A stretch of 64,000 nt of DNA from Amoebophrya sp. A120. Taxonomy: Eukaryota; Sar; Dinophyceae; Syndiniales; Amoebophryaceae. The DNA is taken from NCBI GenBank assembly GCA_905178155.1, contig CAJINV010000006.1:3782130-3846129 (forward strand), in the 5' to 3' direction. Below are positions 9,901 through 20,291 of this stretch, one piece after another; positions within the stretch are counted from its first letter, which is position 1; each line of letters starts with the position of its first letter. The position numbers and the translations under genes are program-made. The notes beneath the pieces are model-generated. The model searched no databases. It saw only the letters and a list, made by a program, of their open reading frames with translations, and had not been told where the DNA came from.

Positions 9901-12900
9901 CCGTGCAACTATCACAACCCTTCGCGCCGAACCAGGTGGGTACAGGCCTTGTTGCAACTTCCCGAAAATTGTGCAACTCGTGCAACTTTTGCGCGTTTTG
10001 TGTTGCCATCCACGATGGTATGGCCCCAGTTGCACGGCGGGTTGCACGGTGCCACTCGCCGCGCAACTCTGACGGCTCTTCGTACCGAACCAGGACGGCA
10101 CGGGCCGCGTTTCGCTTCGAATTTTGCTAATCGCGCAGCTTCGGCAGTTTTGTTGTGCGAACCACGGCGCGCCCGGTTTCCCAACTTCCACGCGGAGCCA
10201 CGCTGGCGCCGCATGTGGGCAGTATTTCCAGCGCGCGCACGCTGGCTGCTGCGCATGTGGGGGATGTGTCCACTGTGGCGCGCGGCGGCGCATGTTGGCG
10301 CCTTGTCGCGCTGAGAATGGGCATGCGCATGTCGGCTGTGTCTCCTCTTCGGTTGGTTGTTGTTGGTTGTCAATACGCCAGCACGACAACTCGCGACCCC
10401 GCGAGCTGTCGCTCTGGCGTATTGACAGCCAACGCGCATGCACACCCTACACACAACTGCCAGCACCGCGGTCGCGAACTCCCTCGGCACGCCCGCCCGA
10501 GTATCGCGGCCCCTTTGCCAGGGGTGTGATGGCACTGCGGCTGCGGTCCCCCGGGCGGACGAGCGGACCACTCGCAGAACAGGCACCAACGAGGGGGGCG
10601 GCCTGCCAGGCGCCCAACAGAAGCGGCGCAATGGTTAGGTCCGTGGTGGGGCCCGCGCGTGCAATAGCTGTTCCCAACAGAAGCCGCGCTGTGGTTAGGC
10701 CCGTGCTGAGGCCCGCGGGCGCAATTGCTGCAGTTCCCCCCCTCCAAAGAATCTGGCGGACCAGCGGGCCAAGCGGGCGCGCGGAGCAGGCCTGCGGGGC
10801 CGCCGACTCTAAGCCCCGAAGGCTAGGGCCTGCCGCCCCTTTTCCCCAGAGGGAGCTGAAACAACCCAAACCAGCGGGGCGGCGGGGCCCCCCCAAGCTT
10901 CCCCCGTACAGGCGGCCCCCCCCCCAAGCTTTCCCCGCACAGTCGGGTAACCAACGGGGCGGAGGCCCTTTCCGGACCTGATGGGGCGGGAGTGGGGGCC
11001 CCCGGCGGGTGGGGCGGCAGAGAGCGGGGCCCCCTTGTGGGCAAGGAGGGCCGCGGGGGCCTCCCGCGGGGGGGGGCAGGAGACCCCTTTCGGCCGCCAA
11101 CCCGCCGGAGGCGGGAGCCCCCAGCGCGCGGGCAAGGAGGCGGGGGCCCCCAGCGCGCGGGCAGTGAAAGAGGGAGGCGGGGGCCCCTCTGCAGGCGGGC
11201 CGGGGGGCGGGGGCCGCCAACCCGCCGGGGGCAGTGGCCCCCTGCGCGCGGGCAAGGAGGCGGGGGCCCCCAGCGCGCGGGCAGTGAAAGAGGGAGGCGG
11301 GGGCCCCCTGCGCGCGGGCAGTGAAAGAGGGAGGCGGGGGCCCCCCTGTGGGGAGGATACCCAGCGGGCGGGAGGGCGGGAGCCGGGGGCGGGGGCCCCC
11401 TAGCGGGGAGGATATCCAGCTAGCGGAAGGGCGGGAGCCGGGGGCCCCCTGCTTTCCCCGAGCGTGTGCTCGACGCAAAAGTAAATGGCCTTCTGCGTGC
11501 CGTCGTGATTTAAAATCTGGGCCTCAGCGCGTACCGGTCTCTAAATAAATCAAAGGCCGGCAACATCATGCGACAAGGTTCCAAATGCGAATGAATCCAA
11601 CTCTACTTGGTATCAAATGTACTTGGGCGTGCAGGTGTAGGACCAGATTTTCACCGCGCTTGGCCACGGCCAAATCAACCCCGGCTCCCACTGGATGCGG
11701 AGGTAGTCGTGGTCTGATCCGGCAAAAAAACTGTTGCGGGCCTTCTGCTATCAAATGCAAGTATGTCCGGGTCATCTGGAGGATTTTTGCGATATTTGTC
11801 TTGCGCATTTCGTAGCATCCACGATGTCGCCTGATGTAATGCACGCTTTAGCATCACACCGCTTTTTAGAGGGCTTCCTGCTGCCTAGTATTCCGCATGA
11901 GAAATGCGTTCTCCGCGTAACACAAACTGGACTGCTGTTCCTGTTCTTTCTGATCACGCAATACAAATTTGTTTGGGATCCCAAGACAGCATGACAAGTT
12001 GCAACCTTCCAGACGACCCAGACATATTTGCGATCCATATCTGCGTAGCCGCGTCTTCCTTCGCAAACCACGGATGAGCAGTGCGACATCTTTCTTCATT
12101 GCAGCCAGCGATCCCAGTCCAAAAGATACCTTGATCTGTGGCGGATCCAGCCAATGCATTGTACTCATTGTTTCTGCCCCATTCGTACGTATCAAAAGAA
12201 AAAAGTTCGTCACGATCACTCATGGGCATTTTTGCAATACAAAATTGTCTCTCATGCGTAAAAATGCATCACAGCCACACTTCATAAGGGATTTCCCTAG
12301 TGTTTCTGCAATACAAGGAGAAGGTGTGATGCTAAAAAAATTTGTAATGCAAAACCTGCAACTTAGTGACTGTGACAAACTTTTTTCTCTCCATAGTACG
12401 CATCGCATTTGTACTGAATGTCAGCCCTGGTGTCCCACGCATTCCACCCCAGATCCGTTTTTTTGTACAAAAAGTCGGCTTTTGCGCCACTGTCGGCGCC
12501 TGGCCTGACGAGAAAAACGATTTCCCCTCTCGTAATGCCCCAGTCGTATTTGTTTACCGTCTCCGTCGGCAATATTACTTTCAAAAATGTTGCCCCCAAC
12601 CCGGAACTTGCAAATGAAGTTTCTTATGCAAAGTTCCAAGTGAGAGCTTTTTGTCTTGCATGAAAGCAATGCGAGCCTTTCTGATGCAGAATCTTGCAGC
12701 AGGGGCGCAATTTATCTTTTGCATAACAGAGACAGACCCGGCTGCTGCTGGGCTCGTTTGCAACTACACAGATTTGAGCTATTCAGCGTGGAGCATTTGT
12801 GATGCTGATAGATACATGCAAGCCGGGGAATCAATGTTTCCATTGGAGGAATAAAAGTTTGCAAGACAAACGCGCAAGGTTCCGGGGTCGTGGGCGCATT

Positions 12901-14402
12901 TTTCATTGTAATAGGCAATATTACAATGAAAAAGGCCCCACCCCAGAACTTGGGAGCATTTGTATTGCAAACCTTTCCAAGTGAAACACTCGCCCTCTTG
13001 CATCTATCAGCATCACAGATTTTCAATCGCGAATAGCAAAAATTTGTATTGCAGAAGATCCCAGGAAGAGCGGCGCTTGTCATGCAGGCGATGCTACACA
13101 CGCCTAGACTCTGCATCAGAAAGAGTCATAGTCCTTTCACGCATGACAAAAAGCTTTCATTTGGAAACTTCGCATCACAAATTATTACAATTTTGGGGGT
13201 TGGGGCATTTTTCATTGTAATAGGCAATCGCCGGAATTTATCCCACGAAAAAACTGTTTCACTGTGGTGATTTTGCAAAATCTGCATCACAAGTTTGTTA
13301 AGTACGAATGACACTGAACATCTGTCATGCGGAGTTCCTAAGGGAAAACACAGCTAGAAATCCATTGTCTTGCATGCGTAGCATGACACACACTTCTGCG
13401 ATCCATTTTCTGCATCACAAGTTCACAGTGAAACAGTTTTTTCTTGCAATAGAATTTCATCGTCAACCCCCGGCACCGATGCGGAACTTCATCGTTTTCC
13501 TTATGACGTGCTCAAACGTTACAGTCTATTAAAACGTTACAATAAGCACCATCTGGATTTTGTCTTGCATAATGAGCATGACAGACTCGCAGACCGTGAG
13601 CGTTCCACTTTCTGCAATACAAATTTCGGAAGATTGTAGTTCGGTTTGGGAATCCGGAAATTGTCATGCGCAATCCGATAAGAGTTGGCTAGATCATGCA
13701 CTCTTGCATCACAGAGTATTTTCATATTTTATTGCAACGTTTGAGATTGTAACACCTGAGCGGGTTATAATCCTGTTCTTCGGTTTTTGTATCGTACACG
13801 AGGCGCCGTTCGCAGGTCAGCCCTTCGGGGTCTTTTCCCTTTTCGGCTGCAGGAGCGACGTAGTGGGGGAACAGGCCTTTGTTTAAATCGTACTTAGTGT
13901 TCTTTTTTAAAGGGCTGCCCCACTCGCCCGACGTCATCAGCGACCCCCCGCCAAGAACCGGGGCCAGGTTACCAGCGCCGGCGCCCTCGGCCTCGTCGGC
14001 TTCGCCCGCCTCGTCCCCACCACCACCTTCGCCGCAGCTTGAGGTTGCGCCCCCCGACTTTGCTGCTTCGCGTTCCGAACCGACCGGCACAAAGTAGGAT
14101 TCCTGCATGTGCTCGGACTCCGTCGCTTTTTCCAGCACGACGTGCGCCCCGAAGGAAAAGCCCACATTTTTGCTCAAGCTGTAGATGAACCAGCACCAGC
14201 ACATTTTTACCTGGAAAATAAAAGTGGAGTGTTTTTTTGGCGATGTTGACGCAGTAGAGGACGAGCTGGTAGAAGTTGTACTAGCAGCAGGCGTGATCAT
14301 GTTGATGGCACCACCGCGGACGAACAAGAAATCGCCTGTAGAAATAGCACCAGCGATCGGCCGCCGTGGCAACCGACAACTGAGCAGCGTCTGTCCTGTC
14401 AT
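6958..14402 (-). CDS. Large protein with C-terminal Cys-rich module, paralog of the 15711-19244 gene
   Basis: Exons: 14402-13770, 13496-13452, 13233-13223, 12567-12396, 12184-12040, 11743 to about 11617, about 8299-8179, 7812-7781, 7624-7580, 7336-6958. All junctions except the long one at 11616-8300 keep frame exactly. Shared with the next gene upstream are ESYFVPVGSEREAA, a FLYKKTDLGW segment, FFAGSDHDYLRIQW, and the ending LLV. The C-terminal half has a Pro/Ser/Thr linker, then a Cys module (WCSQQLGQNANC, DCCSAGLTCY, YALCMPYC, WEGWNC). That module has knottin-like or CBM1-like spacing, which suggests a secreted or surface protein. No catalytic domain recognised. The long intron holds GC-rich repeats and its exact ends are unresolved. 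Joining both halves as one gene rests on paralogy. Confidence 0.65.
7342..7579. mobile_element. Introner, family E
   Basis: Ends TATGGCGTTCTC and CGCCATA. Flanks are CAGAA and CAGAG. Removal restores NWQ-NYALC inside the Cys-rich module. Confidence 0.8.
7630..7780. mobile_element. Introner, family B
   Basis: Family B ends. Flanks are CCAGA and CCAAA. Removal restores EPD-CCSAG. The paralogous module in the 20292-29398 gene carries a family A element at the same place. Confidence 0.82.
7818..8178. mobile_element. Introner, family A-like
   Basis: Ends TATCCACTGC and CAGTGCATA, with AGCTC repeated exactly on both sides. Removal restores CSQQL-GQNANC. Confidence 0.85.
8630..9065. repeat. Tandem repeat, about 175-bp unit
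   Basis: About two and a half copies of a unit containing CGCTTTCCCGCA followed by GGCCCCACAAGGGACTCC. Copies start near 8640, 8812 and 8988. The last copy is more diverged. Confidence 0.85.
9785..10080. repeat. Tandem repeat, about 180-bp unit
   Basis: Two copies of a unit containing GTGCAACTCGTGCAACTTTT, starting near 9812 and 9971. Each also holds short inverted words such as GAGTTGCACGG and CCGTGCAACTC. Confidence 0.8.
10362..10433. repeat. 72-bp near-perfect inverted repeat (hairpin)
   Basis: Arms of about 34 bp, from GTTGGTTGTCAATACGCC to GGCGTATTGACAGCCAAC, face each other around a loop of about 4 bases with few mismatches. In DNA it could extrude a cruciform; in RNA it would form a long stem. 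Confidence 0.85.
10985..11460. repeat. Tandem G-rich minisatellite
   Basis: Units of roughly 45-65 bp built from GCGCGCGGGCAGTGAAAGAG and GGAGGCGGGGGCCCCC, repeated at least five times. Strongly purine-skewed on the plus strand. Confidence 0.85.
11749..12039. mobile_element. Introner, family A
   Basis: Family A ends, with GCAGA repeated exactly on both sides. Removal restores ATQ-KARNSFFAG. The tandem paralog has a family B element at the same site. Confidence 0.88.
12190..12395. mobile_element. Introner, family D
   Basis: Family D ends, with CGTAC repeated exactly on both sides. Removal restores KCDAY-EWGRN in frame. Confidence 0.9.
12573..12913. mobile_element. Introner, family J, second of a tandem pair
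   Basis: Ends TATTACAATG and GTAATA, flanked by TTGCC on both sides. The TTGCC at 12914-12918 is shared with the neighbouring J element. Confidence 0.85.
12919..13222. mobile_element. Introner, family J, first of a tandem pair
   Basis: Ends TATTACAATG and GTAATA, flanked by TTGCC at 13223-13227 and 12914-12918. Removing both J elements and their duplicated flanks gives RRLPTETVNKY in frame. Confidence 0.85.
13239..13451. mobile_element. Introner, family K
   Basis: Long inverted ends containing CACAGTGAAACAG. AATTC is repeated exactly on both sides. It leaves an 11-nt exon (13233-13223) between it and the first J element. Confidence 0.87.
13502..13769. mobile_element. Introner, family E
   Basis: Ends TATAACCCGCTCAGG and CGTCATA. 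Flanks are AGGAT and AGGAA. Removal joins TEEQD to NDEVPHRC, which aligns with the paralog. Confidence 0.8.
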
Positions 14403-15710
14403 CCTTGCTGATGTGAGAGCTGGAGTTCTACTGCTTTTGAAATGATGTTGCGGACGGCGGGGGTGAAGTAGAAAAAGAATAAAGAAATTATAAAGTGGGA
14501 GAATAGAAATAATAAATCAGTCCTCGAGAAGGTGTCGAAAGCACTGGGAACTGAATTCTCTGTAGAGAGCATGCTTAGGATCTCAGTCTCACGTCCGCTA
14601 GTACCGGAGGTCATTTATAATTCAGAATCAAGATCAGAAGACGTAGGCAAGCTGGCTAAACATGCGACGAACGGAAATGTTTATCAAGTTTAGACACTCT
14701 TAGAAGTTCTTCTCTTGCACGAGATAAAAGACGACAAGCTCGCCGCAACGCGCACGGTTTGCTTTCATTGCACAGAACGATTAATAACTTCACGAAGTTA
14801 TGCCTTTGGAAATGATGGAAAGCAAAGTCATTGTTGTGTTTTACGAAAGACGAACGAGTTTTGGTAAGAGTAAAAAATGGACGAACGAAAAAGAGGTCAG
14901 GCGAGGACGACAATTATCGAATATCTACATTTTTTGACACACGACACTGACGAGGTCCTACAAAAAAATCGCGACACATCTAGCTCACCGTTGCAGTATA
15001 GGACTCTGACTCAAGGGAGGAGACCTGCGCCGATACAGAAACGCGGAGCAGAAAAAGATGCTTCCAGTAGGTACCAGTCTGCTAGCCCGGGGGGGAGACG
15101 GGAAAACTTACTACTTACAAATCGGGTGAAGAAGACGTAATTGTGTTGATGATTGTTCAACAGGGTTGGTTCTAGCTACGTTTCTTGATTCTGGAGGTTG
15201 GAACTTCAAAATGACATGGATTAACATTCTTGTTGTACTGGTAAAAACAAAACGAAAACGCAAGGAAAAAGGTTGGAAGAAAAATAAGTAAATGCAAAAA
15301 ATCACTCTGAAGCTGAACTACGAGTGTGGCAATGATGAGGGGGTGTTTGTGTTTGATGAAGTGCAGCAGCAGCTATACAAAACATTTAAATTTTCTTGTT
15401 GACGGTTACGGTGGAATTGGAAATGCTTATAGTGAAATACTTCTTATTGTTCCCTGCTATAAAGAGGTAGAGGTTGGAGAAACAAAGGAGCTTCGAAAGA
15501 AAGCCAATCATACGGGCTGCGGTGCATGCACCGTTGAACAGTAACAGTTCCAGTTGACGTTGAAATAGATGTACTTAAGTGTAATAGATACCAATAGTGC
15601 GAGCTGTTGCATCTTCATCATGCGCCGCAACATAATTCATGTGTACTTCATAGTACGTGGTTTTTGGAGAGGCGCCACTTACGATGGAGGTCCAAAATTT
15701 TCTTCCGCCC
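14403..15710. other. Intergenic spacer upstream of the 6958-14402 gene
   Basis: No introners and no supported ORF. It contains one copy, at about 14843-14865, of a TTTACGAAAGACGAACGAG word that is tandemly repeated upstream of the paralogous gene (19667-19845). Confidence 0.6.
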
Positions 15711-18700
15711 TCACACCAGCAGTACACCCTCCTGATTTTCCCCAGCCGCCGAGGACGCGACCAGTGGCGCAAGATGCGAAGCGTGCCGCTGTTGGTCCGT
15801 CTCGTCCGCACCAGTATCAGCTGCAGCTTTTTGTTCCGGGAGGCCAGCAGGAGCAATCATGCTGCCGGGCCCCTCGGAGGACGACAGCTGCCCTGGGACA
15901 GCAGGCGCTTCTTGAAGACCACGACGACCAGAGATGAGAGCAACATCTTCTTCCCCGTCGTTCGACTGCTGCAAAAAGGAGGTGGATGAAGTAGAAGAGC
16001 TACTGCCGAGCTCGTTGCATGCCGCCGCCGTCCAAAAACTGGAAGAACAAGACCTCAGGCAGAACGCGTGGTCGGAGGAGTCGGGATAATAACCATAGCA
16101 TTTCATACCGGAACTGCAGCAGTCTGGCGCCGAGGAGCATGGGTCGTTTTCTCCGAGCTGCTCCAAGCACCGTGGCGCTGTTACAGGTGCGGGACCCGGT
16201 GTGTGCTGCCAGTTCTCGTAGTGCCGTGACGGGGTCGGCGTGTTGTGCCAGTTGATGGCCTATCAAACGCAAATTTGTCTGGGTCTGGAAGACTGCAGTT
16301 TCTGTGTGGCCCAGATCGTCTCGTCTGGCATGAAAGCCTTCATCGCATCACAGGTTTATTGTTCGAGCTGCAGGTATCCCAAGAATTATGTTTGACCCGC
16401 ATGACAAATCTTTTCTTTCTGTGACAAGATTTGGGCGACTTTATTTGCTGACCCTGCAAGAACATGAGAGATTTTGGCATGCTGTAGAATTTGCATCACA
16501 AGTTTGCAGGTTTCCAGACCCAGACATAGTTGCAGTGCATATGCCATATGCACTGGACAACTGGCAGGAGGTATAGGACCAGATTGTCACTTCGCCGCCT
16601 TGACGCGGCCACTTCTCTGTCGGCAACCACACGATGCGGAGGTAGTCGTTGTCTGATCCGGCGAAAAAATTGTCACGGGCCTTCTATGCATTGCAAATTA
16701 AGTATCGTACTTAGTACAAATGGCATTGCAAATTTGTTCAGAAGGTAATGCGCGTTTGGCTAAGAAACGTGATTTGTCATGTATGATTGCAATTAGTACG
16801 AGTACGACACTTTTGCAGAGCATATCTGCGTCTCGTGGTCCGCATTAAACCAATCATGAGCATCGTAACACATTTCGTCATCTGGCTTTCTAGGGAAACG
16901 ACACTCAAAGAAGTTGAGTGTGGGCTTTCCATAATAAGCGTATGGAAGTACTAGCATCAGGACCGCGATCGGCAAAGTTGAAATAATCTGCAATGCATAA
17001 AAACGCGAGGCACAGAGGGCCTGTCTTGCATGGATGGCCACAAGTGGGGCTGATTGTAAGCCTGTTCTTCGGGCGGGCCTGACGAGAGTGATATGCATAT
17101 GGACGGAGCAGCTAAAGTAGCATTACAAAAACTGTCTTCCCTGGTGTCCAAACAGCATGGCGATAGTATATATAATAGGCGTCTAAGGCGGAGCAGCCTG
17201 CGGGCAACGCAGCCAAGCGCACCAGCGCGGGCCCCCGAAGGGCCCACGGCCGCGGCTTTTTCATCGCATTTAACAGCGCAGCTGCCGGGCTGCACTTCTA
17301 ACGCATTGCCAGCGGCTTTTTCGATTTCGAAAGCGGGGCCGACCGCAGGGGCGAGTCCGACAACAGCGAGCCCATGGAAAGCTCGCATACTAGATGGATA
17401 TCGATGCTGGCAAAATCTGTCATGCGCCACTTGGACGAAACTGGGATCCATTCGGTATCCATTTTAGGCCTGGTAAAATATAATCCCGTCATCTTCATCA
17501 ACTTTGTCAATTTATTCGATCCAGACGCGTCCATAACTTGCCGTCTTCCCCTTCCAAACCCGGGTTGTAGTCATGTATGAATAGCAAAAGTATAATCCGC
17601 ATCGTACTACAAAGTGGAAATTAAAATCGCATGACAAATTCCCTCAGCATGAAAAACGAAATTACAATTTTTCGCATTTGTAATTAAATTTGGATAGAAG
17701 GGTAAAGCTAAAGCATGACAACTACAATTAGAAATAGAAGTACGAGGACGATATCATTTTTACACAGGATATCATCGCATTTGTACTCAATGTCTGCCTT
17801 TGTGTCCGTCTCATCCCAACCGAGGTCCGTTTTCTTGTACAAGAAGTCAGCTTCTGCGGTTCTTTCGGCGCCCGGCCTGACGAAAAAAATGACTTTATCG
17901 CGAGAAACAAGTGAAAGTGCTGTTACAGTTCTTACACATCATTGTGCTGCAGTTGCAGCAGACCAAGCAAGACAGACATGATCTGTCATCGTCGATGCCG
18001 GATACGCATAATAGGAGCCCTGTTTTGTACGTGTTTCCCTTATGGTCTCTGCATTGCAAGTTTCCTCTGTCAACATGCCGGGCATCAAGTTTGCGCTGCT
18101 GATTCATTGTCCAACAAATGTGTATACTGTAGCGCGTTATCACTTTTTTTCCTTCTTGGATAGACTTTCAACTCCTTGCCCCATTCTCCGGGTCCGTCGC
18201 AATCTTGTTTAGGGCCACACTCCTCCTTGTTCGGCTTTCGTCGGAATTTCATGGTCGACCCATGGCACCGATGGGTTTCGGTTTTTTCGTACACCAGCTC
18301 GCGCGGCGTGCAGGTCAGGTCTTCGGATATGCATTGCAAATATGTCTGAGCAGAAGTCTGGAAGGTTGCTACTTGTAACGCGGATGCTGGAATAGCAATA
18401 GGCAAAAAGATAAAGAACAATTTGTATTGCATGAGCGCTGCCCACTTCTTGCTATGCAAATAGAGAACTGCTCAAGCAAGCTAGGCATCCAGATGCCAGC
18501 GCAAAATCTGTAATGCTGCTGCGTGCAATGGAGACGACCATTGGCGCGAACGTGATCGAAACGATGCATGCCAAACAAGTGCATTCTTGTTCCAGATCCA
18601 GACATATTATTTGCACTAGACATAATATGGGCGTCACCAGGTTCCACATATCCCATAAAGATGCCTCTGTCCACGTCGACGCCTCGCATGATGTCGTCCA

Positions 18701-19244
18701 CTTTACCGAGTGGGTACAACTTTTCCATGTGTGGAATGTCTGGAGGACTGAGTGCAGATTTCGACGCCGTCAAAAGCCCAGGAGCGATTCCGGTCCCGGC
18801 ACCTCCTCCCATCTGGTCGTCTTCGGTCGTTTCGGCTGGCCCCCCACCACAACCACCTTCGCCGCAGCTTGCGCCCCCCGAGTTTGCTGCTTCGCGTTCC
18901 GACCCGGGCGGCACGAAGTAGGATTCGTGTACAAAACTGGATACAACTCCGTGCTCCGGTTCTACTCCTGGATTTTTACCGGTGTCCACCTCGTGGTCCT
19001 CTGTCCCTCGTTTTACGACGTGCGCCGCGAAGGAAAAGCCGCCCGGATGAAAGGTGGAGCTGCATAACCAACAGCAGAGCTGGCAAAAATAACGCGAGCC
19101 TTTCCGTACAAGGCGCAGCCGTGGCGGAGCAGAAATAAATCTGCTAGTGCAGCTAGGGCTTTTTGCGACGCCACGACGGGACGAATCTTCTGTCGGCCGC
19201 CCTAGCAAACGAAAACTGCTAAGAGTCGTCCGTCCTGTCAACAT
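15711..19244 (-). CDS. Protein with C-terminal Cys-rich module, paralog of the 6958-14402 gene
   Basis: Seven exons (19244-18625, 18322-18163, 17890-17772, 17570-17536, 16935-16825, 16682-16542, 16255-15711) join into 576 residues without a break. The order matches its downstream paralog: an N-terminal hydrophobic patch, ESYFVPPGSEREAA, a Gly-rich stretch, LTCTPRELVYEKT, FLYKKTDLGWDE, FFAGSDNDYLRIVW, then a Pro/Thr linker. A Cys module follows (CLEQLGENDPC, DCCSSGMKCYGYY, AFCLRSC). The module sits intact in one exon here but is split by introners in the paralog. The gene ends QEGVLLV. Secretion and a binding role for the module are inferred; I recognise no enzyme. Confidence 0.75.
16261..16541. 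mobile_element. Introner, family A
   Basis: Family A ends. Flanks TGGCA and GGCCA are imperfect. Removal restores SSAYG-INWHN in frame. Confidence 0.75.
16685..16824. mobile_element. Introner, family B
   Basis: Family B ends at the same codon where the paralog has a family A element (after ACGCAGA). The right-hand flank is eroded. Frame is kept. Confidence 0.78.
16941..17535. mobile_element. Introner, family H, long copy
   Basis: H-type A/T-rich ends (TATGGACGCG, CTTCCATA). Flanks CAAGT and CGCTT do not match well. At 595 bp it is nearly twice the usual H length, so it may contain a further insertion. Frame is kept. Confidence 0.7.
17576..17771. mobile_element. Introner, family B
   Basis: Family B ends. 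Flanks GATGA and CATGA. Removal restores KCDD-YNPGLE. Confidence 0.82.
17896..18162. mobile_element. Introner, family F
   Basis: Ends TATCCAAGAAGG and CTCGCGATA, with AAGTC repeated exactly on both sides. Removal restores ELKV-IFFVRPG. Confidence 0.87.
18328..18624. mobile_element. Introner, family A, older copy
   Basis: Family A-like ends, but the flanks CATAT and TCCGA do not match. Frame is kept across the junction. Confidence 0.65.
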
Positions 19245-20291
19245 CCTTGCTAGTGCTGGGGTTGTGAACGAAGATTCTGGAATAACAATGATGCTCAGAA
19301 AGACGAGGGAAAAAACGAAGTTGTGGGACGACAGTTGTAAATGTAAACGAGAAGATGTTGAAAATAACGGGAGCTCCTGGATTCTTCTTCAACCACGTAA
19401 AAAATGCAACCTTCTGTGCTACCTGGAGGGTGGTCCTGTGACTGTGTGCATCCATCATCATGAGGGCTACGTTTAATGTCATCTTGTTCAACGATTCTAT
19501 TTTTCCTTTTATCTATCTGGCGCCGAAAATTATCTATAGCAGAATGTGTATTTCACGGCAGCTACAGATCGCTTTTTTGAAAGCAAGATCTTCAGAAAAC
19601 GTCGTAGGCGAGCAGGCTCCATAGTGCTCTGCTTCTTCTTGCGCACGAGATCTGGCAAGTGTGAGTGGGAAGCTTTACGAAAGACGAACGAGTTCTGGTC
19701 AGCTTTACGAAAGACGAACGAGTTCTGGTCAGCTTTACGAAAGACGAACGAGTTCTGGTTAGCTTTACGAAAGACGAACGAGTTCTGGTAAGTTTGAGTA
19801 AGAAGCTTTACGAAAGACGAACGAGTTCTGGTACGTTTGAGTGGGTGAAGGACGATGTTGAAGGACCACGACGTTACATGTAGTTGACGTAGCAAGTTCA
19901 TATGGATAAGAAACGATAAAGTAGAAAACCACAAGAGTCAGTGGGTAAAGTGGACGTGGACACGAAAAATGATGTTTTCAAGAATGGATGCTGCGAGTTT
20001 CTACTGGCTGCTACATGTACATCGTAAGCACAACAAGAATTATCCATTCGCCCTTCGCGTCCTCAAAGTAGAGGTGGACCTCATCTCGTCCTCTCCCTGC
20101 AGTTTCGATCCTTATGCGCATCTACTTCATCTCCTCTGTCTACTACTGGTGCGGTAATATGATATAGCAGTCGTAGCGCTTTTATGATTCGATTTTTAAT
20201 TTTCATTATGAGAATTTTCAAAAAAAAATGCATAGAATGTAGAAGTCAGTAGAAAGACGAGGGTGGTCACCTGGGACTACACTACGTACTT
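19245..20291. other. Intergenic spacer upstream of the 15711-19244 gene
   Basis: No introner and no supported gene. It holds the 30-bp minisatellite at 19667-19845; otherwise A/T-leaning unique sequence. Confidence 0.6.
19667..19845. repeat. 30-bp minisatellite
   Basis: Five units of about 30 bp carrying TTTACGAAAGACGAACGAG. Four are in perfect register; the fifth is offset by an 18-bp spacer. It lies about 430-600 bp upstream of the start at 19244. A single copy lies about 440 bp upstream of the paralog's start. Confidence 0.9.

Larger units (their letters stand above)
8300..11616. repeat. GC-rich repeat-filled intron
   Basis: A 3.3-kb interval of much higher GC than its neighbours, between two exons of the 6958-14402 gene. 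It is built of several local tandem arrays and one long hairpin, listed separately. Long ORFs here on both strands follow repeat periods and are not supported as genes. The insert resembles those at 1-872 and 31925-32790. Confidence 0.7.

Noticed and set aside
10124-11478. Long open frames on both strands in the GC-rich block (up to 343 codons)
   Set aside because: Composition is Gly/Pro/Arg/Ala repeats that follow the DNA repeat period; frames are open on both strands simply because A/T-rich stops are rare there.
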